Assembly: GCF_000829375.1 (NCBI RefSeq)
Contig: NZ_AP014624.1
Location: 744,001-808,000, forward strand
DNA length: 64,000 bases
Direction: 5' to 3'
DNA from: Chryseobacterium sp. StRB126
GTDB taxonomy: Bacteria > Bacteroidota > Bacteroidia > Flavobacteriales > Weeksellaceae
Below are positions 26,694-34,034 of this stretch, one piece after another. Both the position numbers and the translations under genes were made by a program. Numbering within the stretch: position 1 is the first letter of the stretch; every line of letters starts with the position of its first letter. The notes beneath the pieces are model-generated. The model was not told the DNA's origin and searched no databases. It worked only from the letters and a program-made list of their open reading frames with translations.

Positions 26694-26843
26694 TTATTTT
26701 TTCGGGAGAACTTGAATTGTATCTCCGCCAGTGTCTGGATTTATTCCAATGGTTGTACTCTGTACAGTTGTAGATTTTGAATGAATCTGAATATCTTGAT
26801 TTGGAGACAAAAAGCCAATCAAGATCAATAAAAAATGAAGCAT
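26694..26843 (-). CDS. Small hydrophobic-leader peptide, array member 2
   Basis: 49 residues, the shortest: MLHFLLILIGFLSPNQD, middle rich in Ser/Thr, then PDTGGDTIQVLPKK. One of the tail prolines is lost. 25-base gap from member 1. Function unknown. Confidence 0.7.
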   Translation of the reverse strand: MLHFLLILIGFLSPNQDIQIHSKSTTVQSTTIGINPDTGGDTIQVLPKK

Positions 26844-26868
26844 TTGGTATAAATTTTATGATGTTGAA

Positions 26869-27027
26869 TTATTTTTTCGGAGGCAGAGGGGTTGTTTCTC
26901 CACCTGTATCAATACCCTCTCCAAGTTCTGCACTTTGCGACGCTGTAATATCTTGAGAGGTATAAGTAGTATTTAGATTGTTATGAGGAAATAAGAACCC
27001 CAAGAGTGTTAATAAAGTCTGAATCAT
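26869..27027 (-). CDS. Small hydrophobic-leader peptide, array member 1 (first transcribed)
   Basis: 52 residues: MIQTLLTLLGFLFPHNN, Thr/Ser middle, then GIDTGGETTPLPPKK. It is the promoter-proximal gene of the array. Upstream, within 30 bases, lies only the terminator of the neighbouring secreted-protein gene and a near-consensus TATTTTCG (plus 27048-27055) that could be its -7 element. Confidence 0.72.
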   Translation of the reverse strand: MIQTLLTLLGFLFPHNNLNTTYTSQDITASQSAELGEGIDTGGETTPLPPKK

Positions 27028-27057
27028 ATTATTAGAATTTTAATTCCCGAAAATAAT

Positions 27058-27089
27058 AAAAAAGCGAAGAGAATCTTCGCTTTTTTATG
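27058..27089 (-). terminator. Terminator after the basic secreted protein gene
   Basis: GCGAAGA pairs with TCTTCGC around a 3-base loop, flanked by A and T tracts so it can act on both strands. It ends the 27122-27439 gene on the minus strand. Confidence 0.75.
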
Positions 27090-27121
27090 ATGATATATTG
27101 AGTGTTTTTAGTTTTTTTTGA

Positions 27122-27439
27122 TTAATTGCAGCTAGAACAATAAGATCGATCCACATATTGTTTACTGTTGCCAGAATAATAATAACATCCACCTCTTGAG
27201 CCCACATACAATTGATTTCCGTTGTAAGAGCAGCCCTGGCTTCTGGAAGTAGAGGAATAAGATCTTGGAGAAGAATAGCTTGATCTTGTTGATTTGCTTT
27301 TTCTGTTGGTTTTAGTCTTTCCTTTTCTTGGCTTTTTAAATAATTCTTTGGCAGAAGCAGTGCTGACAGGGGATGCGGAAATGTTTGCAGGTAATAAAAG
27401 TCCAAGTCCTAAAAGACCTGTGAAAAGTAGTTTTTTCAT
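27122..27439 (-). CDS. Secreted basic Ser/Tyr-rich protein, PBCV-basic-adaptor-like
   Basis: A 105-residue protein with an N-terminal Sec signal peptide (MKKLLFTGLLGLGLLLPAN, probably cut after NISAS), a highly basic Lys/Arg/Ser linker with SSYSSPRSYSST-like repeats, and a compact C-terminal unit: LYVGSRGGCYYYSGNSKQYV followed by DRSYC. That unit resembles the PBCV-specific basic adaptor domain (Y-x-G-x-RGG-x-YY...K-x-YV), known from large algal viruses and scattered bacteria, function unknown. Cys residues could form disulfides after export. The domain assignment is from memory and moderate in confidence. Confidence 0.65.
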   Translation of the reverse strand: MKKLLFTGLLGLGLLLPANISASPVSTASAKELFKKPRKGKTKTNRKSKSTRSSYSSPRSYSSTSRSQGCSYNGNQLYVGSRGGCYYYSGNSKQYVDRSYCSSCN

Positions 27440-27514
27440 AGTATTTGTTTTTTAGTTATATAGAATAGTTTTCATGGTTATTCAATAGTTGTGTAAACTA
27501 TTTGAGGAAGATAA

Positions 27515-28582
27515 TTAATAATGTTCCAACGTTTTATGAAGCTCTTCTCTGAAGTTATATATTTCATCAAGACTGCTCAGTAAAGTTTTTTCACCAGAGT
27601 CTTTACCCTTATGGAATGTTTCAATATATTTATTGGCAGTGTTAAAATGCAGTCTGCAAAGTGGTTTTCTGTTATTATCATCCAACAAAATTCCAAAATA
27701 AGATAAAGTGTCTCTATAGGCTATACGGGTTGAAGGAATTTTTTCTCTCATTATAGCTTTTACAATTTGAAAACCTTCAAGTTCTTCTTCCGTGGTTACA
27801 ATTTTAGAATCATTATTCTCATCAATAGATTGGGGTGTTTTTACTTCATCATCCTGTTTTTCAATTTGCTCATTAATGCTTAATGCAGATTTAAGTCTAA
27901 AGCTAATAGACTCATTGATGGAGGTCGTCAATGCCTTTTTAGTATACTCTTTAAAAGAAACTAATCTGCTTGCAGTAATAGGCTTATCAAAGAATCTGTT
28001 TACCAGAAGTTTAACAATCTCATCAGAAGGAGTTTCTATTTCCTTTTCAAATTCCTTTCTTATAGCTTTAATATATTTCAGTGCTTCCGCAGAATCCAAA
28101 ATACTTTCAAGATTATAGTCTTTCTTGGTAAAGCTTTCCAGTATTTTAATGGAGCTGTCTTTTAAATCTTCAATATTAATGGTGAAGAATGGTTTTTCAT
28201 CCATAATATTGGGTTTTTCCAAATCCGTATAAAAGTTGTAGACAATACCATTGGTTAACACACCGAATCTCGTTTTCGAAACATGGTAATATCTGTGAAG
28301 TTGTGAATTGTGAGCGTCTACACTTTCCTTCCAATGTTTACATTCGATAATAAAGATGGGTTCGTCATTATTTTTGATAACGTAATCTACTTTTTCCCCT
28401 TTTTTCGTTCCAATATCACAAACATGTTCCGGAATTACTTCGGTAGGGTTAAAGATATCATACCCCAGAATTTGTATGAAAGGCATCACAAAGGCATTTT
28501 TTGTTGCTTCTTCAGTAGAAATCTGATCCTTCAGACCGATGACTTTCTGATGTAACTGGTCCAATTTAATTTTAAGATCCAT
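27515..28582 (-). CDS. Restriction-endonuclease-like protein (HsdR N-terminal type, PD-(D/E)XK)
   Basis: A 355-residue protein from the ATG at 28582. Residues 15-130 resemble the N-terminal nuclease domain of type I restriction subunit R: MPFIQILGYDIFNPTEVIPE, then EKVDYVIKN (Asp) and IFIIECKHW (the E-x-K of the PD-(D/E)XK core), then LHRYYHVSKTRFGVLTNG. No helicase follows; the C-terminal half is helical and of unknown role. There is no methylase or specificity gene nearby, so it is not a complete restriction system. The upstream in-frame ATG at 28609 overlaps the preceding gene and is less likely. Confidence 0.75.
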   Translation of the reverse strand: MDLKIKLDQLHQKVIGLKDQISTEEATKNAFVMPFIQILGYDIFNPTEVIPEHVCDIGTKKGEKVDYVIKNNDEPIFIIECKHWKESVDAHNSQLHRYYHVSKTRFGVLTNGIVYNFYTDLEKPNIMDEKPFFTINIEDLKDSSIKILESFTKKDYNLESILDSAEALKYIKAIRKEFEKEIETPSDEIVKLLVNRFFDKPITASRLVSFKEYTKKALTTSINESISFRLKSALSINEQIEKQDDEVKTPQSIDENNDSKIVTTEEELEGFQIVKAIMREKIPSTRIAYRDTLSYFGILLDDNNRKPLCRLHFNTANKYIETFHKGKDSGEKTLLSSLDEIYNFREELHKTLEHY

Positions 28583-28586
28583 AGTT

Positions 28587-28925
28587 TTAATTTTTAAGCG
28601 TTTCATCAATGATTTCGGCAGTTGGGGCGTTCTGTTTTACGGATTCAATTCCGTTTTCCATTCCGGATTTTGAACTGTATAATTGACTTTTACCAATAAT
28701 TTCTCCATTTCTGGCTTTTAAAACAAAATACTCTTTTTCATTCACTGCAATTCTTCTGTCATATCTTGTATCATCCTGAGAGTTGGTTTTAACAGATTCA
28801 ATTCCTTTTTGACAAGATACTTTCTGAACATATCCTTCACTGGTTAAAATAATTTCTCCATTTTTGGCTTTCAGATTGAATTGATATTCTTTATTGACTC
28901 TTTGAGTGATTATAAATTTTCCCAT
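28587..28925 (-). CDS. YegP family protein (DUF1508, two repeats)
   Basis: A 112-residue protein made of two DUF1508 repeats. The first reads FNLKAKNGEIILTSEGY, the second FVLKARNGEIIGKSQLY with GMENGIESVKQNAP. E. coli YegP has the same tandem layout; function is unknown. It overlaps the YidD-like gene upstream by 35 bases and stops 4 bases before the nuclease-like gene, so the whole set is probably one operon. Confidence 0.88.
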   Translation of the reverse strand: MGKFIITQRVNKEYQFNLKAKNGEIILTSEGYVQKVSCQKGIESVKTNSQDDTRYDRRIAVNEKEYFVLKARNGEIIGKSQLYSSKSGMENGIESVKQNAPTAEIIDETLKN

Positions 28926-29211
28926 GATTATTATTTATAATTAATCTTTCTGAAATCTCTGTTTCATTAAGAATTTGTTGATTAGGTAGAATAACTTGAA
29001 TTTTTCCTGAAGGATTTTCCAAAATATAGGCACCGGATCTACAGTTTTTAAAACGGTACTTGAAAGCTTTTAATCCGGAAATAAATCCTTCATTTATGGT
29101 TTTTTCATATACGTGCTTGGAACAGCTGGTTTTGAAAATACACTTCCTTCTTTTTGCCGGAGGAATTACCAGCCAATACATTTTAATAAGAAGAATTAAT
29201 AGATTTTTCAT
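28891..29211 (-). CDS. YidD-like membrane insertion efficiency factor
   Basis: A 106-residue protein. The first 60 residues fit YidD: hydrophobic/amphipathic start (LLILLIKMYWLVIPPAKRRKC), CIFKTSCSKHVYE (the conserved C-x-(x)-P/T-x-CS block) and a basic KYRFKNCRSGAY. In other bacteria YidD aids YidC-dependent insertion and lies near rpmH/rnpA; here it stands in an accessory operon, so it may be a second copy. The C-terminal 40 residues are longer than usual and overlap the next gene. Confidence 0.65.
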   Translation of the reverse strand: MKNLLILLIKMYWLVIPPAKRRKCIFKTSCSKHVYEKTINEGFISGLKAFKYRFKNCRSGAYILENPSGKIQVILPNQQILNETEISERLIINNNHGKIYNHSKSQ

Positions 29212-29446
29212 TTTCTCCTTTACTAAAAACCACCATTTGGTAAGAAGTCATATAGCCTGGTTTGTGTCCAAGGCCAAAACAGCCTTCTACAGGTTGTATA
29301 TAGGTGGATACACTTTCCAGTCTTATATATTCCCAGCCATCATTGGTATGAACTTTTATTAAATTGTCTAGTTGTTCTGCAATATTTTTTGCGCTCATAT
29401 TTTGTTGATTGGCAGTTGCAACAAATGGTATTACTTTGTATTCCAT
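29183..29446 (-). CDS. DUF4177 domain protein
   Basis: An 87-residue protein starting at 29446 (MEYKVIPFVA); the upstream in-frame ATG at 29512 lies before the promoter element and is rejected. The pattern EYKVIPF...AEQLDNLIKVHTNDGWEYIRLESV is that of DUF4177, a small soluble domain of unknown function. First gene of a four-gene minus-strand operon with the YidD-like, YegP-like and nuclease-like genes; its end overlaps the next gene by 29 bases. Confidence 0.78.
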   Translation of the reverse strand: MEYKVIPFVATANQQNMSAKNIAEQLDNLIKVHTNDGWEYIRLESVSTYIQPVEGCFGLGHKPGYMTSYQMVVFSKGENEKSINSSY

Positions 29447-29469
29447 AATTGTTTTTTTTTTTAACACTT

Positions 29470-29477
29470 CAAAAATA
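29470..29477 (-). promoter_or_regulatory. Promoter -7 element of the DUF4177 operon
   Basis: TATTTTTG on the minus strand matches TAnnTTTG and lies 23 bases before the ATG at 29446. Confidence 0.45.
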
Positions 29478-29557
29478 TGAGCATTAAGTTTCGGTGCATT
29501 ACGGAAAACCATAAATAGGATTACTTAACCTGAGTTCGGGATAAGACATTTCTGTTT

Positions 29558-29653
<96 letters not shown>

Positions 29654-29725
29654 CCAGGAGTGGGAAGTGGGTTGAGTTTAAAAAACCACTTGCAACCCAG
29701 TAATGTATTATTTGAATTAGTCAAG

Positions 29726-30903
29726 ACTTAATCTGACAGTTATAATCAAATTAAATAACTTTAAAACAGATTAAGTATTATGACAACACAACAAAAAATC
29801 ATCAAAAACAAGTTAGGTGTACTTGAATTAGCACAACATTTAGGAAATGTATCCAAAGCTTGTAAAGTAATGGGCTATTCCCGAGACAGTTTTTATCGAT
29901 TCAAAGAACTGTATGAGCAAGGAGGTGAATTAGCATTACAGGAAATCTCCAGAAGAAAGCCAGTATTAAAGAATCGTGTAGATGAAGTTATTGAAAAGGC
30001 TGTTGTTGATATAGCCATTGAAAACCCTGCTTTGGGGCAGCTTAGAGTGAGTAATGAACTTAAAAAGAAAGGGTTGATCGTATCCCCAGGCGGGGTCAGA
30101 GGTATTTGGTTAAGACACGATCTACATACGTTTAAACTAAGATTAAAAGCCTTGGAAGCCAAATCCGCTCAAGATGGTATAGTCCTTACTGAATCTCAAC
30201 TTTCAGCACTAGAAAGAGCCAAGGAGGAGAAAAAAGCTCATGGAGAAATTGAAACTCATCATCCTGGATATTTAGGAGCTCAAGACACTTATTATGTAGG
30301 CAATATCAAAGGAGTTGGACATATTTATCAGCAAACTTTTATTGACACGTATTCTAAAGTAGTATTTGCAAAGCTATATGACCGTAAAAATGCTCTTATT
30401 GCTGCTGACATGCTTAATGATCAGGTAGTTCCGTTCTTTGAGCAACAGGAACTTCGTTTACTCAGAATTTTAACAGACAGAGGAACGGAATACTGTGGAA
30501 TAAGAGAACAGCATGAATACCAGCTTTATTTAGCCATTGAAGATATTGATCACACGAAGACCAAGGCTAAAAGCCCTCAGACCAACGGCATTTGTGAACG
30601 TTTTCACAGGACAATACAGGAAGAGTTTTATGCCATAGCTTTCAGAAAGAAAATTTACAGAAGTATTGAAGAGCTGCAATTAGACTTAAACAGCTGGCTG
30701 TCGTATTACAATAATGAAAGAACGCATACAGGAAAACATTGTTACGGTAAAACACCGATGCAGACGTTTTTGGATAGTAAACCTATTGCAAAAGAGAAAT
30801 TATTGGAAACTCTTGCAGAGGAACAAAAAATCCTTACTTTTGGAAGTAAGGATAATATTGGATAACTGACAATTATTTTTAAACCCTAACTGTCAGATCA
30901 AGT
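29726..30903 (+). mobile_element. IS481-type insertion sequence
   Basis: A single transposase gene is bracketed by a 17-bp inverted repeat, ACTTAATCTGACAGTTA at 29726-29742 and TAACTGTCAGATCAAGT at 30887-30903 (16 of 17 match). The true ends may lie further out: TGTA at 29704 and TACA ending at 30916 fit the 5'-TG...CA-3' rule. No clear target duplication is seen. It appears intact. Confidence 0.8.
29780..30865 (+). CDS. IS481 family transposase
   Basis: A 361-residue DDE transposase. Residues 10-110 hold helix-turn-helix domains (KACKVMGYSRDSFYRF and a second HTH ending VSPGGVRGIWLRHDL); residues 155-345 form an RNase H-like integrase core. Catalytic residues: D169 (GAQDTYYVG), D233 (LTDRGTEYCG) and E273 (TNGICERFHRT). 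Full length with no stop or frameshift, so the element may still be active. It lies on the strand opposite to the flanking genes. Confidence 0.93.
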   Translation: MTTQQKIIKNKLGVLELAQHLGNVSKACKVMGYSRDSFYRFKELYEQGGELALQEISRRKPVLKNRVDEVIEKAVVDIAIENPALGQLRVSNELKKKGLIVSPGGVRGIWLRHDLHTFKLRLKALEAKSAQDGIVLTESQLSALERAKEEKKAHGEIETHHPGYLGAQDTYYVGNIKGVGHIYQQTFIDTYSKVVFAKLYDRKNALIAADMLNDQVVPFFEQQELRLLRILTDRGTEYCGIREQHEYQLYLAIEDIDHTKTKAKSPQTNGICERFHRTIQEEFYAIAFRKKIYRSIEELQLDLNSWLSYYNNERTHTGKHCYGKTPMQTFLDSKPIAKEKLLETLAEEQKILTFGSKDNIG

Positions 30904-30916
30904 TGTGGCTATTACA

Positions 30917-31054
30917 TATTATTCCTTAAAGACAGCTTCATCAAATTTTACGGCAACGTCAGAAATTATAGTTGCGATAGTAACTTCCAGCCTCACTCTT
31001 CCGGCTTCCAGCCTATTATCCTTAATTTTATTATTTCGAACTCGGGTTATTTAA
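30917..31054. repeat. Repeat-like intergenic remnant
   Basis: No gene is called. On the minus strand a short frame without a start reads ISDVAVKFDEAVFKE and stops near 30923; before it come CTGGAAG words (plus strand CTTCCAGCC, twice). This looks like a dispersed Chryseobacterium-type repeat next to the insertion element rather than a functional gene. Confidence 0.35.
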
Positions 31055-31085
31055 TAAAAAAACCTTCCAGAAATGCTGAAAGGTT
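31055..31085 (-). terminator. Terminator after the response-regulator gene
   Basis: On the minus strand AACCTTTCAG pairs with CTGGAAGGTT (one non-standard pair) around a 5-base loop and is followed by seven T; 25 bases after the regulator stop. Confidence 0.75.
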
Positions 31086-31109
31086 ACTCGTATTTTGTTG
31101 AGATGTAAG

Positions 31110-31773
31110 TCATATAATGCCCATGTCCTTACAGATGACAATCAATTCAATATTATTTTTGGCGCCGAGTTCAAAGCGGAGATCATTTAATCTTTTTTCG
31201 ATAGCACTTCTACTATCCGGACTTATTTTATTTTCTTTAAAATGTTGTTCGATCTCACTTTGTTTCCACCCTTTAGAAAGTAGCTCAATAAGGGTCTCAT
31301 CATATTCTGTAAACTCAAAAGATGTGTTTCGGATAGAATTTAAAATCTCTTGTGGAAGAACGGTTTCACCGGAAAAGACTTTCTTGATGGTGTTTTTTAA
31401 ATCTTTACCATCATTTCTTCCTTTACTTACAAAACCATTAATGTTCTGTACTTTAAAAAGATCATCAATTATTTTAGGTTTCTTTTCTATAGAAAAAGCA
31501 ATAATTTTTAAATTCGGCTGGATTTTTTTTGACTTCTTCGATTAATTTTTGACCTGAATTTATTTTTTGCTCTATATGATCTTTATCGAAAGATAAGTCA
31601 GTAATTAATAGGTCATAAGAAATATTGTTGGTAGCTGCGGCTTTTATTTTTTGTAATGCTTCATCACAATAATTTACAAAATCATAATTCTGAATTTGTA
31701 ATTCTGTAAGGGTATTTACGACACCAAGGTTTCGGACTTCGTGATCTTCGGCTATGAGAACTTTTTTAAACAT
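31110..31773 (-). pseudogene. LuxR/NarL-like response regulator with a frameshift in an A8 tract
   Basis: The 5' part encodes a receiver domain: acidic pocket VLIAEDH (D10) and phospho-acceptor D59 (LLITDLSF). After EEVKK the frame breaks at a run of eight A on the minus strand (plus 31523-31530). With seven A the reading continues as IQPNLKIIAFSIEKKPK to residue 220, including a FVSKG segment and a C-terminal helix-turn-helix (LIELLSKGWKQSEIEQHF) and stop at 31110. As written the protein stops at residue 99, without DNA-binding domain. It overlaps the sensor kinase gene by 8 bases. Causes: real mutation, slippage-restored expression or a sequencing error. Confidence 0.85.
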
Positions 31774-33415
31774 ATTTTGCTTGTATTGGAACGGTTATTC
31801 GAATAATTAATCCACCTGAAGGATTTTTCTCAAAAGTAATATCTCCTCCAATGTTTTCAATACGGAAAACCGTATTATGTATTCCTACTCCTTTTTGTTG
31901 GTCTACATTATTAATCCCTACACCATTGTCTGTATATCTTATTTTTAAACGGTCATTGTTTTTTTCAAATCGTACTGAGGCAAGTTTTGCCTGGCTGTGC
32001 TTTTTCATATTTACAAGAATCTCTCTCAAAATATAATAAAGCTCAAGTTGTGTATTATAGGAAATATTTTCCCAGATGTTTTCTTTATATCCTACCAATA
32101 AAACCTTTTGTTGGTCTGAAGAATAAGATGTGATCATATTGATAAAGCGTAACGCAAAATCTTTCTCTGCGATATCCTCATGAGAGATATCTCTTGATTC
32201 TTCATACATTTTCTCAATATCATTAAGAATTCTGGTTTTGTCCATTTCTGGATTATTCTGAACATCAATCATCATATGATAAAGCCCATTTGCAACAACA
32301 TCATGAACTTTTTTAGACATTTTGAGCTGCGTATTTTTTACTTCGATTTCTTTTTCTTGCTGAAGTCTTTTTTTTCTTCTCCTATACCAGAACACACCTC
32401 CGATTAATGATAATGATAAGGTAGCAATACCAATATTTCGTCTTAAAAGATCAATTTCTTTCTTGGTATTTTCCATTTTTAATTTTTCAACATCAAACCT
32501 AATAATTGCAAACTGATTTTTTGCTTGATTTCTGGCAGTTTGCAGACTGTCATTAATGTATTTCAACTTTTGAAAGTTTTTCAGATAATTTATAGGTTCT
32601 AAAGTGATAATTCTTTCTAAGGCTAATATTTGATCATCAGGACTATTATCTTCTTCCGCAACAGCCAGCATTTTTTTTGCAAATAATAATGAGGTATCAG
32701 GATCTTTATCCAAATAATAGCTTGATAAAGTTTCATAACTTGAATTTTGTCCTTTTTTATCATTATTTATCCTACGTATTTCTAATGCTTTCAGTAACTC
32801 CGGTATGGGATTGTAATCTTTATTTCCGATATATTTGGCTTTTGCAAGGTTATTTAATGCCCTTGCATAGGTAGGAGCATCCTTTGTTTTAATGGCTTTA
32901 TTTAAATAGTTTTGTGCGCTTCTGTATTGTCCTAATGTTATTAAAACATCCCCAATATTATTATAATAAATATATTTACTAATGGTATCTTTTTGATTTA
33001 TATGCTTGAGGGCTTGGAGGTAATAATTAAAGGCATTTTCGTAGTTTTTTAAATAATTAGATGCTATAGCCATATTATTATAGTTTGCTGCCATTATTTT
33101 TTTTGACAGGCTATCACTATGCTCCAATTTAATAGCTTTATTAGATTCTAATGATGCTTCAATTCCTCCGAAGAAGTCTCCCTTTTCTGTTTGAATAATT
33201 GCCATATTGGCTAAAGAGCGGGCTGCTCCTATGGAATCATGAATTGTTAAATAATCATTTTTGGCTAAATTGAAATAGTAAAAAGCAGAATCTGAAGATT
33301 TTGAATCTCTGTAAATCGTGGCTTTTTTAAAGTTAATATTAATACCTTCATTTACATTATTTTTTTTGCAGGAAACAATAATTAATACCAATAATAAATA
33401 TATTGATTTTTTCAT
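31766..33415 (-). CDS. Lipoprotein-type TPR sensor histidine kinase
   Basis: A 549-residue sensor. Signal peptide with lipobox IVSC (Cys16); residues 30-290 hold about six tetratricopeptide-like repeats (for example ANYNNMAIASNYLKNYENAF); a membrane helix at about 327-345; then a phosphorylation helix with H371 in KKVHDVV and an HATPase domain with N-box VNMKKHSQA, DNGVGI and GVGIHNT. The TPR part should be outside the cytoplasm and may bind a peptide or protein. Partner of the overlapping response-regulator gene. A small peptide gene lies 65 bases upstream on the same strand. Confidence 0.9.
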   Translation of the reverse strand: MKKSIYLLLVLIIVSCKKNNVNEGININFKKATIYRDSKSSDSAFYYFNLAKNDYLTIHDSIGAARSLANMAIIQTEKGDFFGGIEASLESNKAIKLEHSDSLSKKIMAANYNNMAIASNYLKNYENAFNYYLQALKHINQKDTISKYIYYNNIGDVLITLGQYRSAQNYLNKAIKTKDAPTYARALNNLAKAKYIGNKDYNPIPELLKALEIRRINNDKKGQNSSYETLSSYYLDKDPDTSLLFAKKMLAVAEEDNSPDDQILALERIITLEPINYLKNFQKLKYINDSLQTARNQAKNQFAIIRFDVEKLKMENTKKEIDLLRRNIGIATLSLSLIGGVFWYRRRKKRLQQEKEIEVKNTQLKMSKKVHDVVANGLYHMMIDVQNNPEMDKTRILNDIEKMYEESRDISHEDIAEKDFALRFINMITSYSSDQQKVLLVGYKENIWENISYNTQLELYYILREILVNMKKHSQAKLASVRFEKNNDRLKIRYTDNGVGINNVDQQKGVGIHNTVFRIENIGGDITFEKNPSGGLIIRITVPIQAKYV

Positions 33416-33436
33416 TTTTTAGTTTTGTGCAAAATA

Positions 33437-33470
33437 TAAAAAAGAACAGATTTATACAATCTGTTCTTCT
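33437..33470 (-). terminator. Terminator or attenuator between the peptide gene and the kinase gene
   Basis: GAACAGAT pairs with ATCTGTTC, followed on the minus strand by TTTTTTATATTTT. It lies after the peptide stop (33481) and before the kinase start (33415), so kinase expression may depend on read-through or a separate promoter. Confidence 0.7.
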
Positions 33471-33480
33471 ATTATCTTAT

Positions 33481-33651
33481 TTATGGAGGGGTTTGCCCCG
33501 TATTTCCTCCAACGGGTCCGCCGTCGTCCATGCCTTGTTCAGATTCTGAATAAGTTACTACTATATCAGGTGTTTGATTATTATCAGTTGTTGTATGTGC
33601 GTTATTATTTGGGAATGCTAAACCTAATAGCATTAAAATAAACTGTATCAT
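33481..33651 (-). CDS. Small hydrophobic-leader peptide next to the sensor kinase
   Basis: 56 residues: MIQFILMLLGLAFPNNN, a Thr/Asn-rich middle, an acidic SESEQGMDDGGPVGGN block and the end TGQTPP. Same family as the arrays at 25.8-27 kb and 34.9-35.7 kb; closest to the two members with DDGGPVGG. It lies directly upstream of the TPR sensor kinase, separated by a hairpin. Function unknown. Confidence 0.75.
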   Translation of the reverse strand: MIQFILMLLGLAFPNNNAHTTTDNNQTPDIVVTYSESEQGMDDGGPVGGNTGQTPP

Positions 33652-33734
33652 TTTTTCAAAAAATTTATTGTTAAAGCATTCGTGTTCTTCCCCGCGAAAC
33701 AGATCGCAGATAGTATTACACGGTTAAAAAAATT

Positions 33735-33820
33735 GAAGCGCTTCTAAATTTTTTGGGAAGTGAACCTTCAAAAACGGAGGAGAAACATCTGCTTCCCAAC
33801 CCGGAGTTTTCCTCCGTTTT
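33735..33820. other. Structured intergenic segment
   Basis: Contains a perfect 10-base palindrome GAAGCGCTTC (33735-33744) and an 11-bp perfect stem AAAACGGAGGA (33771-33781) with TCCTCCGTTTT (33810-33820) around a 28-base loop. It lies in the 383-base divergent region between the kinase-linked peptide gene and the plus-strand gene at 34035. It could be an RNA structure or regulator site. Confidence 0.4.
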
Positions 33821-33931
33821 ATCTGGTGATTTTGAAATCAGTTTTGTAAATTTGTTTTTGTAATGTTTTGTTTTCCACTGATTTTCTGAAGCAAAGATGC
33901 GACAAGACGTGACGCAGGTGTTAGTCACGTT

Positions 33932-33959
33932 TTGGACATTGATGGACACGAATTGGACA
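33932..33959 (+). promoter_or_regulatory. Three direct repeats [TA]TGGACA, possible operator
   Basis: TTGGACA (33932), ATGGACA (33942) and TTGGACA (33953) are spaced 10 and 11 bases, one helical turn each. They lie 75-105 bases before the gene at 34035, where an activator would bind. A nearby ACGTGAC/GTCACGT hairpin sits at 33907-33930. Confidence 0.45.
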
Positions 33960-34034
33960 ATGGGGGCTTTATGGGAATCCGTAATGTGGTATGATTGAAA
34001 ATCGCCTATTTTGTAAAGACCGAAAAAACTATAT

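Noticed and set aside
25804..27027. Regular array of similar units taken at first as a CRISPR or non-coding tandem repeat
   Set aside because: Unit length (about 150-190 bases) and substitutions fit protein genes with conserved starts and stops; there are no identical short repeats with unique spacers.
27085..27405. 106-codon minus-strand frame overlapping the basic secreted protein
   Set aside because: The other frame has a signal peptide and the RGGCYYY unit; this one has neither.
27515..28582. Complete type I restriction system
   Set aside because: Only an HsdR-N-like nuclease domain is present; no helicase, methylase or specificity subunit nearby.
31117..31545. 142-codon plus-strand frame opposite the response regulator
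   Set aside because: The minus strand here encodes the conserved second half of the receiver and the helix-turn-helix once the A8 frameshift is allowed for; the plus frame is a shadow.
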